From contig CADCJP010000048.1 in assembly GCA_902801805.1 (NCBI GenBank), forward strand, positions 1 to 6,141: DNA of 6,141 nucleotides. The letters are read 5' to 3'. Position 1 is the first letter of the stretch; every line of letters begins with the position of its first letter. The position numbers were made by a program, and so were the translations under genes. The notes beneath the pieces were generated by a model, which saw nothing but the letters and a program-made list of their open reading frames with translations, was not told the origin of the DNA and did no database searches. Positions 1 to 5,660 of the stretch are shown piece after piece. This stretch comes from an uncultured Erysipelotrichaceae bacterium. Its GTDB lineage: Bacteria > Bacillota_I > Bacilli_A > RFN20 > CAG-826.

Positions 1-2
1 AC

Positions 3-824
3 GTGGGAGATGGCGCCACTAAACGTTGGGACTTATTCTTCTATATCTTTGGTGGTATCACCTTAGCTATTGGTATTGCTTCCATCTTTTTAGCGCCTAA
101 AGATGTTGTTACTCCTAATAAAGAAGAATCCTACTTTAAGAATATTATTTATGGCTTTAGACCAAGCGTCATTAAGGCTAATCCAGTTTTATATATCACT
201 TTAATTGCCTTCATGGTTTTCAATATTGGTCTACAAGTCTTTATGCCATACTTCATTCTTTATGTTCAAAACGTTCTTGGTATTAAAGATAATGACTTCA
301 CGATTAGTTTAGGTACAGTTTTATTAACCGCTTCGTTAATCACCGTTGTCTTTGGTTTATTTATGGATAAGATTGGTAAGAATAAGATTATGATTCCAGC
401 GTTAATCGTTGGTGCGATTGGTGGCATTGTGGTCTTTGCAATTCCCGCGAACCAAGGAATTGGTACACAAATCGGTTTGATTATCGGTGGTATCATCTTA
501 ATGTCAGGCTATTTAATTAGCACCGCTGTTTTAGGCGCGAAAGTTAGAGACTATACACCAGCGAAAGAAGTTGGTTTATTCCAAGGTGTGAGAATGATCT
601 TCACAGTCTTAATTCCAATGATTATCGGACCAATGGTTATTGCCGAGATTATTTGTCGATTAGGTGGACAACCTTATGAGAACGAGTATGGCGTTATGGT
701 CTACCCTCCAAATAGATGGTTATTCTTCGTGACAGGTGTGATTTTTGCCTTAGCGATTATCCCAGTTATCTTGATGATTAGGAAGGAGAAAAAGATTAAT
801 GAATCTAGAGAAGCCTCTAAGTGA
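3..824 (+). CDS. MFS sugar/cation symporter-like permease, C-terminal part (5' end outside window)
   Basis: This is the C-terminal 273 residues of an integral membrane transporter. The frame is open at the left edge, and the GTG at position 3 is most likely an internal Val, not a start. About seven hydrophobic helices are visible (numbering from position 3: roughly 11-31, 63-88, 101-121, 129-148, 155-178, 197-217, 238-259). The sequence GLFMDKIGKNK (118-128) matches the MFS motif A of the cytoplasmic loop between helices 8 and 9. The tail is basic (RKEKK), as expected for a cytoplasmic C-terminus. A polar loop of about 20 residues precedes the last helix. The gene ends in TGA and overlaps the following family 2 hydrolase by 26 bp in another frame, so the two are almost certainly co-transcribed. 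The inferred role is import of the glycoside that the hydrolase cleaves. The substrate cannot be read from the sequence, and the missing N-terminal half limits subfamily assignment. Confidence 0.88.
   Translation: MGDGATKRWDLFFYIFGGITLAIGIASIFLAPKDVVTPNKEESYFKNIIYGFRPSVIKANPVLYITLIAFMVFNIGLQVFMPYFILYVQNVLGIKDNDFTISLGTVLLTASLITVVFGLFMDKIGKNKIMIPALIVGAIGGIVVFAIPANQGIGTQIGLIIGGIILMSGYLISTAVLGAKVRDYTPAKEVGLFQGVRMIFTVLIPMIIGPMVIAEIICRLGGQPYENEYGVMVYPPNRWLFFVTGVIFALAIIPVILMIRKEKKINESREASK
781..788 (+). promoter_or_regulatory. Shine-Dalgarno site for the GH2 gene, inside the MFS gene
   Basis: GGAAGGAG ends 10 nt before the ATG at 799 and lies within the last codons of the MFS permease. It fixes the hydrolase start and explains how the overlapping gene can be translated independently of, or coupled to, the permease. 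Confidence 0.8.
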
Positions 825-2484
825 ATATCCTCGTCCTCAATTTAAAAGAGATTCCTATATTTGTCTTAACGGATACTGGGAATATGCGATTAGAAAAGAA
901 GAGAAAATTCCCCATAAATTTGATGGTCAAATCTTAGTGCCATTTTCTCCTGAAGTAGAGAAGAGCGGCGTCAATAAAACGGTCCTTCCAGATGACTATC
1001 TTTTCTATCATTTAAACATCGATTTACCTAGCGAATTTATAAAAGATAAAGTTATACTACACTTTGGAGCGGTTGACCAAATAGCGGAGGTCTTTGTTAA
1101 TGACCAATTTGTGATGAAACACGTTGGTGGTTTTCTTCCTTTTGAAATGGATATTAAGCCTTATCTTAAGGAAGGAAAAGGCACACTTATCGTGAGAGTG
1201 GTCGACACAACGAACGCCTCATATCACTCCTCAGGAAAGCAACATTTGAAACCAGAAGGCATCTGGTATAAACCTCAATCTGGTATCTATATGCCAGTCT
1301 GGTTAGAGAGTGTTAAAGAGGGATATATTGAAAAACTTAAAATAGCACCAGATATTGATGAAAAAGTGCTCAAATTAAGCTTTAAATCTTCCAATAAGTC
1401 TGCAAAACTCAAATTAAAAAATCGAATTTACGAAATTGAAGCGGATAAAGAAAACATTATTTCAATTGAAAATCCAATTCTCTGGTCTCCAGAAAATCCT
1501 TACCTTTATGAATTCAAAATTTATAACGATGTTGATGAAGTCTCTTCCTATTTTGCCATGAGAAAAGTTTCTTTAATGCAAAATGAAAAAGGTATGAAAG
1601 TTATCGCGCTTAATAACAAACCTTATTTTATGAAAGGTGTTCTTGATCAAGGCTATTATCAAGATGGTTTATTAACGCCAAATAGCGATCAAGATTACAT
1701 CAATGATATTAACCTCATCAAGTCACTTGGATTTAACGTTTCTAGAAAGCATATTAAGATCGAATCTATGAGGTGGTATTATCACTGCGATAGGCTCGGT
1801 TTATTAGTGTGGCAAGACTTCGTTAATGGCTGCACAAAATATGACTTCTGGCTCAACCAAGTTCCACTATTTGTGAGATATAAAATTAATGACCACAGAT
1901 ATAAGAAATTCTTTAGAGAAAATGAAGAAGGTAGAAAAGAAGCTTACCAAGAATTCTTAGATACAATTGATCTTCTTTATAACTCTCCATGCATCGTTTA
2001 TTGGACTATCTTTAATGAGGCTTGGGGACAATTCGATGCGAAAGAAATCTATGAGAAATTAAAGGTTGTTGACCCTACTAGAATCTATGACCATGCTTCA
2101 GGCTGGCATGACCAAGGAAGCAGCGATGTCAAATCAATGCATATCTATAAATGGAAAGTTAAAGTGCCTAGTAAACGTAAGCTTAAAGGTAGAGCATATG
2201 TTTGCTCAGAATGTGGCGCTTATATCCTTGATAAACGTTTAAAAGAAGCAAAGAAAAAGGAAGGCTTCATTTACTTGCTTTTTAACAATAAAGAAGACTT
2301 CCAAAAAGAGTATATAAGATTTATTAATGAGGAAATCAAACCTGCGAAGGACAAAGGCATGTCTGGCTTCATTTATACACAGTTAAGCGATGTAGAAGAA
2401 GAAATGAACGGCTTTGTGACCTATGACCGTAGAGAGATCAAGGTTGATATTCCTGTTATCAAAGAGATTAACGAGTCTTTCTAA
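799..2484 (+). CDS. Glycoside hydrolase family 2 enzyme (beta-galactosidase/beta-glucuronidase type), cytoplasmic
   Basis: This 561-residue retaining exo-glycosidase has the usual order of the short GH2 proteins: an N-terminal sugar-binding jelly-roll domain (about 1-175, including RPQFKRDSYICLNGYWEY), a compact Ig-like domain (about 175-260, ending near WSPENPYLYEF) and a TIM barrel (about 260-560). The acid/base is E407 in TIFNEAWGQFD, and the nucleophile is probably E471 in VCSECGAY. Other expected barrel segments are LGFNVSRKHIKIE, LGLLVWQDF, SGWHDQG, DVKSMHIY and GFIYTQLSDVEEEMNGF. There is no signal peptide, so it should act on substrate brought in by the overlapping MFS permease. The length is normal for this clade, which is much shorter than LacZ. 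The residues around E471 differ from the SEFGGY form I recall for relatives. The natural substrate (galactoside, glucuronide, mannoside or other) cannot be decided from the sequence. The 3' end overlaps the convergent regulator by 17 bp. Confidence 0.93.
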   Translation: MNLEKPLSEYPRPQFKRDSYICLNGYWEYAIRKEEKIPHKFDGQILVPFSPEVEKSGVNKTVLPDDYLFYHLNIDLPSEFIKDKVILHFGAVDQIAEVFVNDQFVMKHVGGFLPFEMDIKPYLKEGKGTLIVRVVDTTNASYHSSGKQHLKPEGIWYKPQSGIYMPVWLESVKEGYIEKLKIAPDIDEKVLKLSFKSSNKSAKLKLKNRIYEIEADKENIISIENPILWSPENPYLYEFKIYNDVDEVSSYFAMRKVSLMQNEKGMKVIALNNKPYFMKGVLDQGYYQDGLLTPNSDQDYINDINLIKSLGFNVSRKHIKIESMRWYYHCDRLGLLVWQDFVNGCTKYDFWLNQVPLFVRYKINDHRYKKFFRENEEGRKEAYQEFLDTIDLLYNSPCIVYWTIFNEAWGQFDAKEIYEKLKVVDPTRIYDHASGWHDQGSSDVKSMHIYKWKVKVPSKRKLKGRAYVCSECGAYILDKRLKEAKKKEGFIYLLFNNKEDFQKEYIRFINEEIKPAKDKGMSGFIYTQLSDVEEEMNGFVTYDRREIKVDIPVIKEINESF

Positions 2485-3154
2485 TTGGTGTGACTGCGAA
2501 TTGAAGGATCACCGCTGTTATTGATAAGAACAATAAAAAGAGTGGAAAGGTAAGCACTGTATCTTCTGGTACAGTAGCTAATGCAAATACAGAAAACGCA
2601 AATACAGAATAAACGCAGTTCAGTATTTTGATTGCGATACTGAAGCCTTTTGAATCTGCAAAAATATATCCAACTGATAAACCCTGGGCCACGATACCAG
2701 TAAAAATAAGCATAAGTGGGAAGAAGTTAGCGCCGGTATAGTCATCCATGGCGGCCATTTGATAAATATTTAACTTCGTGGTGATGTATGTACCACTACC
2801 ATTAATTATTCCGATGTAACGAGTAACTGGGAACCAATAGAAGAGACAGATTAGTTCCGCTATTGTATAAAAGGCTAAAGTAAAGATAATAAGAGGTAGT
2901 CTTTTCTTGTTATAAGGGGCTTTTCCTCTTTTATAAGCCTTACCATTATTTTCATTGTTTTCTTCATTTAATAAATAATCGATTGAGCAATGATAGAGCT
3001 TTGATAAGGAAATAAGTTTTTCTGTTTCTGGAAAGGCAATATCGCTTTCCCATTTAGAAATAGATTGACGAGAAACGCCCATGATCTCCGCGAGTTCTTC
3101 TTGAGTATAATTATTGTCTTTTCTTAGTTTTGATAATTTTTCACCTGTAGTCAT
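2468..3154 (-). CDS. Xre-type HTH regulator with a C-terminal four-helix membrane domain
   Basis: This 228-residue protein starts with an HTH_3/Xre DNA-binding domain (about 5-60). The scaffold helix is TQEELAEIMG (17-26) and the recognition helix SRQSISKWES (28-37). A charged, Asn-rich linker (62-85) joins it to a hydrophobic C-terminal half with about four predicted transmembrane helices (86-109, 144-164, 171-194, 202-221). The expected arrangement is a membrane-anchored transcription factor with its DNA-binding end in the cytoplasm. Such fusions are common in Firmicutes, but their ligands are mostly unknown. The ATG at 3154 has an AAGGAG 8 nt upstream, so the start is secure. The gene is convergent with the GH2 hydrolase and shares 17 bp with it. 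Repeats in its own promoter suggest autoregulation. Nothing shows directly that it controls the glycoside operon. The third helix contains a five-codon tandem duplication (SVFAF/SVFAL). Confidence 0.88.
   Translation of the reverse strand: MTTGEKLSKLRKDNNYTQEELAEIMGVSRQSISKWESDIAFPETEKLISLSKLYHCSIDYLLNEENNENNGKAYKRGKAPYNKKRLPLIIFTLAFYTIAELICLFYWFPVTRYIGIINGSGTYITTKLNIYQMAAMDDYTGANFFPLMLIFTGIVAQGLSVGYIFADSKGFSIAIKILNCVYSVFAFSVFALATVPEDTVLTFPLFLLFLSITAVILQFAVTPIRKTR
2579..2608 (-). repeat. 15-bp tandem duplication within the regulator's third membrane helix
   Basis: On the minus strand two adjacent 15-nt units begin with the identical 11 nt TCTGTATTTGC and encode SVFAF followed by SVFAL (regulator residues 184-193). 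The units differ only at the first unit's G versus A wobble position and in the last codon (TTT versus TTA). The repeat is in frame and keeps the helix hydrophobic, so it looks like a tolerated small duplication. Confidence 0.7.
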
Positions 3155-3162
3155 AAATAGTA

Positions 3163-3168
3163 CTCCTT
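3163..3168 (-). promoter_or_regulatory. Shine-Dalgarno site for the HTH regulator
   Basis: AAGGAG on the minus strand lies 8 nt before the ATG at 3154. It is a near-ideal ribosome site that confirms the start. Confidence 0.85.
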
Positions 3169-3182
3169 AATAATTCTCGCTT

Positions 3183-3212
3183 ATTGTATTGGTTGACATG
3201 GTTTACAAACAA
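3183..3212 (-). promoter_or_regulatory. Predicted promoter of the HTH regulator
   Basis: On the minus strand TACAAT (3183-3188) is a good -10 element, with TTGTTT (3207-3212) as a weak -35 at 18 bp. Transcription would start near 3176, giving a leader of about 22 nt that contains the AAGGAG site. The -35 falls inside one arm of the inverted repeat at 3207-3229, which fits repression by a protein bound there. Confidence 0.55.
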
Positions 3213-3229
3213 CCAATTTGCGGTTGTTT
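3207..3229. promoter_or_regulatory. Inverted repeat overlapping the regulator -35, candidate operator
   Basis: AAACAACC (3207-3214) and GGTTGTTT (3222-3229) are perfect 8-bp inverted arms separated by 7 bp. Further GGTTG copies lie at 3191 and 3244. The CGGTTG at 3243 is 22 bp, about two helical turns, from the one at 3221. Clustered half-sites over a promoter are typical of autoregulated Xre-family repressors. Assigning the repeat to this regulator is inference from position. Confidence 0.5.
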
Positions 3230-3289
3230 TAATGTCACTTTTCGGTTGCATTTGATGTAAACCAACGTTACTGATTATATACATTTATG

Positions 3290-3318
3290 AAAAAAGAACC
3301 ACATAAATGTGATTCTTT
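3290..3318 (-). terminator. Intrinsic terminator after the glycosyltransferase gene
   Basis: Read on the minus strand, AAAGAATCACAT (3318-3307) pairs with ATGTGGTTCTTT (3304-3293) with one G-T wobble and no mismatch, and then runs into a T tract (3295-3290). On the plus strand the same position would be a C-A mismatch, so the structure is better for leftward RNA. It sits about 25 nt past the glycosyltransferase stop and separates that gene from the regulator. The literal loop is only 2 nt, so the inner A-T pairs probably stay open. Confidence 0.7.
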
Positions 3319-3341
3319 CTTAATTTTTTTAATGTTTTTGA

Positions 3342-4376
3342 TTAACCAAGCTTTAATTTCTTTTGGTAAACGCCATAGACTTTCTTAGAAGCGAATGACT
3401 TTAAGTTATAGCCAGGAACAGAGAAGGCGAACGCCGCTAAGGAACGGTGACGGATTTTGTTATATAACTTTCTATCGATAGCTTTAAGTTCTTTAAAGTA
3501 TTCTTTGAAGGCTTGCCAACGTGTTTCCTTATCTTCTTTAGTGCCAACGATTGTCATGAAGGTGACACCACATATAGTCATTAACCACTTAATCATATAT
3601 TTTCTTAAGTGATATGGTTGTTTGTAGATTTCATCATATGTATAGGCACAGAACATAATCTTGAACACTCTCATTTGTTGTTCATAACGTTTGCACATTG
3701 TGCCATAGTTGACGGATTGATCCGCTCTACCGATGAAATAGTGATATAAGTCAATATCATGGTAGAAAATCTTCTTCATGAATGGTAATGGTTGATAGGC
3801 ATAAATGTCATCAACATAGAAGGTGTGATTTGGGAGTTCCATTTTGGATTCTCTTAATTTCTCAGTTCTATACATTAATGAGTGCATTAAGAAGACTGTT
3901 TCTAATTTGACACGTTTCATATCTTCCCACGCGAATGTTTGTTCTGGTGGTAAGCATTTACGATAATGCATGACAAATTGAGAATTGTCAGCAGCGTGTT
4001 CGTAAACATAGTTTGTGATATAAAGATCGATATCTTGTTTTTCTTCGATATGTCTCTTGATTAACATGAGCATATCTAAAACATCTTTAGTTTCCACCCA
4101 GTCGTCACTATCCACGACTTTGAAGAACATACCAGTGGCGTTATGGATACCCGCCATAACACCAGAACCATGTCCACCATTCTCTTTTTGAATAGCTTTA
4201 ACGATAGTTGGATACTTCTTTTCGTATTCGTCAGCAATTTTTCCTGTGTCGTCCTTGCTACCATCATTGACGATGATGACTTCGACTTCCTCACCGGCGG
4301 CGACTAGATTATCAATACAATGACGCATGTAATCTTGGGAGTTGTAACATGGGACAGTAAATGTAATGTATTTCAT
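3342..4376 (-). CDS. Glycosyltransferase family 2 (GT-A fold), putative surface-glycan sugar transferase
   Basis: The 344-residue product has a family 2 GT-A domain from its first residues. It opens with ITFTVPCYNSQDYM (first beta strand), then EVIIVNDGSKDDT with the nucleotide-binding D38, then KENGGHGSGVMAG (64-76). The metal/UDP-sugar motif is VVDSDDW (87-93), and FYVDDIYAY (186-194) is a likely catalytic-base segment. The C-terminal part (about 200-344) is basic and aromatic, with a moderately hydrophobic stretch at 260-278 but no clear membrane helix, so the enzyme is probably cytoplasmic or peripheral at the membrane. It lies 68 bp downstream of glf in the same direction, so UDP-galactofuranose is a reasonable donor. 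This is inference, because GT2 sequences alone do not give donor or acceptor. The start at 4376 is supported by the protein's N-terminal strand, although no Shine-Dalgarno sits at normal spacing. A terminator follows the gene. Confidence 0.9.
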   Translation of the reverse strand: MKYITFTVPCYNSQDYMRHCIDNLVAAGEEVEVIIVNDGSKDDTGKIADEYEKKYPTIVKAIQKENGGHGSGVMAGIHNATGMFFKVVDSDDWVETKDVLDMLMLIKRHIEEKQDIDLYITNYVYEHAADNSQFVMHYRKCLPPEQTFAWEDMKRVKLETVFLMHSLMYRTEKLRESKMELPNHTFYVDDIYAYQPLPFMKKIFYHDIDLYHYFIGRADQSVNYGTMCKRYEQQMRVFKIMFCAYTYDEIYKQPYHLRKYMIKWLMTICGVTFMTIVGTKEDKETRWQAFKEYFKELKAIDRKLYNKIRHRSLAAFAFSVPGYNLKSFASKKVYGVYQKKLKLG

Positions 4377-4411
4377 AATTTGTTGATTTTTCAGGACCTC
4401 AGCCCTAGAAC

Positions 4412-4439
4412 ATTATAGTAAAGTTGAATATTTAAGCAA
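4412..4439 (-). promoter_or_regulatory. Predicted promoter for the glycosyltransferase gene
   Basis: On the minus strand there is a perfect TATAAT (4412-4417), with TTGCTT (4434-4439) 16 bp upstream as a partial -35. Transcription would start near 4405, giving a leader of about 28 nt before the ATG at 4376. It lies in the 68-bp gap after glf, so the transferase may be transcribed separately as well as by read-through. I see no terminator in that gap. Confidence 0.55.
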
Positions 4440-4444
4440 GTTAA

Positions 4445-5554
4445 TTAATCAATTAATGACTCTACTAATTGCAAAGCCTTCTCTACTACGACATCCATGT
4501 TGTAATAGGAGTACGTTCCTAGACGACCACCAAAGTAAACATTAGGATTTTCTTTGGCTAGTTCTTGATATTTTGAGTATAACACACTGTTGCGGTCATT
4601 ATTAATAGGATAGTAAGCTTCATCCCCTAAAGTCCATGTTTTGGAGTACTCTTTAGTAATGACTGTTTTATTATGTTTTTGACCTGGTTCAAAGTATTGA
4701 TGCTCCGCAATACGTGTATAAGGAACTTCAAATTCTGTGTAGTTCACAACAGCGTTACCTTGATAATCAGGTTTATCAATGATTTCTTCTTCGAATCTTA
4801 ACGATCTCCATTCGAGAGCACCATACTTATAATCGAAGTATTTATCAATTTCGCCAGTATAGATGATTTTATCAGCAAGCTTATTTAATTCTTCCTTGTG
4901 CTCTAAATAGTCACAGTTAAGTCTCACTTCAATACCTTTGAGCATGTTTTCAATCCATTTAGTGTAGCCACCGATTGGGATACCTTGATAAATATCATTG
5001 AAGTAGTTGTTATTGTATTCATATCTCACTGGTAAACGAGTGATGATGAAAGGTGGAAGTTCGTTGCATGGTCTACCCCATTGTTTTTGGGTATAGCCTT
5101 TAATGAGCATTTCATAAATTGTTGTGCCCACCATAGAGATAGCTTTTTCTTCAAGGTTTTTTGGTTCCTTGATATTAGCCTCTTTAATCTCTTTTTCAAT
5201 ACACGCCTTCGCTTCTTCTGCGGTATTCACCCCAAAGATTTGATGGAAAGTGTTCATATTAAAAGGCATGTTATAGTACTTACCTTTATAGAACGCTAAA
5301 GGCATGTTGATGAAGTCATTGAACTTCGCAAATTGATTAACATAGTCCCAAATTTCTTTTTTGGAAGTATGGAAGATGTGAGGACCATATTTATGAACTT
5401 GGATACCTTCAATTTCTTCTGTGTAGATATTACCCGCGATGTTATTTCTTTTTTCCACGACGAGTACTTTATAGCCGCGCTTATTTAATTCGTGAGCGGC
5501 AACAGCGCCATATAGACCAGCGCCAACAATTAGATAATCATAATTAGTTTTCAT
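4445..5554 (-). CDS. glf: UDP-galactopyranose mutase
   Basis: This flavoenzyme interconverts UDP-galactopyranose and UDP-galactofuranose in the cytoplasm, supplying the furanose donor for surface glycans. Numbered from the ATG at 5554 it has 369 residues, the usual length. It begins with an FAD Rossmann motif, VGAGLYG (10-16), and the acidic end of the second strand at E34. Family landmarks follow: GPHIFHTS (57-64), YTQKQWGRP (154-162), TRLPVRYEYNNNYF (172-185), YTRIAEH (279-285) and GRLGTYSYYNMD (343-354). R177 and R281 match the two arginines that contact the UDP-sugar phosphates in characterised mutases. The Asp usual in the last motif is Asn (N352). A GTG at 5560 would add two residues, but the TATAAT just upstream favours the ATG. 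Downstream lies a GT2 gene, and divergently an ABC exporter. Confidence 0.95.
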   Translation of the reverse strand: MKTNYDYLIVGAGLYGAVAAHELNKRGYKVLVVEKRNNIAGNIYTEEIEGIQVHKYGPHIFHTSKKEIWDYVNQFAKFNDFINMPLAFYKGKYYNMPFNMNTFHQIFGVNTAEEAKACIEKEIKEANIKEPKNLEEKAISMVGTTIYEMLIKGYTQKQWGRPCNELPPFIITRLPVRYEYNNNYFNDIYQGIPIGGYTKWIENMLKGIEVRLNCDYLEHKEELNKLADKIIYTGEIDKYFDYKYGALEWRSLRFEEEIIDKPDYQGNAVVNYTEFEVPYTRIAEHQYFEPGQKHNKTVITKEYSKTWTLGDEAYYPINNDRNSVLYSKYQELAKENPNVYFGGRLGTYSYYNMDVVVEKALQLVESLID

Positions 5555-5563
5555 AGCCACTTA

Positions 5564-5592
5564 ATTATACAACTTTTACACACATGTGTGCA
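5564..5592 (-). promoter_or_regulatory. Predicted glf promoter, very close to the start codon
   Basis: On the minus strand TATAAT (5564-5569) and TGCACA (5587-5592; four of six matches to TTGACA) are separated by 17 bp. The expected transcription start is near 5557, only about 3 nt before the ATG at 5554 and downstream of the alternative GTG at 5560. This implies a leaderless or almost leaderless glf mRNA, consistent with the lack of a Shine-Dalgarno site. Confidence 0.5.
5579..5590. repeat. 12-bp perfect palindrome CACACATGTGTG
   Basis: CACACATGTGTG is identical on both strands. It overlaps the first bases of the predicted glf -35 and lies 8 bp from the ABC-gene -35, so it could bind a dimeric regulator affecting either promoter. 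No regulator can be named. Confidence 0.5.
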
Positions 5593-5598
5593 TTTTGA

Positions 5599-5627
5599 TT
5601 GACAAGTTCGTTATCGAACTTTACAAT
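5599..5627 (+). promoter_or_regulatory. Strong sigma-70/sigma-A type promoter for the ABC exporter gene
   Basis: A consensus TTGACA (5599-5604) and TACAAT (5622-5627) are separated by exactly 17 bp. Transcription should start near 5634, leaving a leader of about 27 nt that carries the ribosome site. This is the best-matched promoter in the window, and its spacer is entirely filled by a palindrome. Confidence 0.78.
5604..5621. promoter_or_regulatory. Perfect inverted repeat in the promoter spacer, candidate repressor operator
   Basis: AAGTTCG (5604-5610) and CGAACTT (5615-5621) are perfect 7-bp arms around TTAT. The repeat runs from the last base of the -35 to the base before the -10, so a bound dimer would block RNA polymerase. 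The TTCG-N4-CGAA core resembles sites of MarR-type repressors, which often control ABC exporter pairs in Firmicutes. Which family binds here is inference, and no such regulator is in the window. Confidence 0.65.
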
Positions 5628-5647
5628 TTTTGAGCATAGTAATTAAG

Positions 5648-5652
5648 GGAGG
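5648..5652 (+). promoter_or_regulatory. Shine-Dalgarno site for the ABC exporter gene
   Basis: GGAGG, within AAGGGAGGGAG, lies 8 nt before the ATG at 5661. It is a near-perfect ribosome site that sets the start of a gene otherwise open at the window edge. Confidence 0.85.
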
Positions 5653-5660
5653 GAGAAAAG

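Noticed and set aside
266..496. Minus-strand open frame opposite the MFS permease
   Set aside because: It is Pro/Ile-rich, has no ribosome site and lies wholly antisense to a well-supported membrane protein. It is a shadow frame.
2518..2536. TTATTG/CAATAA hairpin just past the hydrolase stop as a terminator
   Set aside because: The stem is only 6 bp and A/T-rich. On the plus strand it is followed by A residues, not T, and on the minus strand it also lacks a T tract.
4076..4294. Second minus-strand frame inside the glycosyltransferase
   Set aside because: It lies in an alternative frame of a gene with clear GT2 motifs, and its translation has no recognisable domain.
5081..5299. Plus-strand frame opposite glf
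   Set aside because: It is antisense to conserved glf sequence and its composition is like a reverse-strand shadow. No promoter or ribosome site was seen.
5555..5560. GTG at 5560 as the glf start
   Set aside because: It adds only two residues, has no ribosome site and lies upstream of the transcription start predicted from the TATAAT at 5564-5569. The ATG at 5554 is preferred, though not proven.
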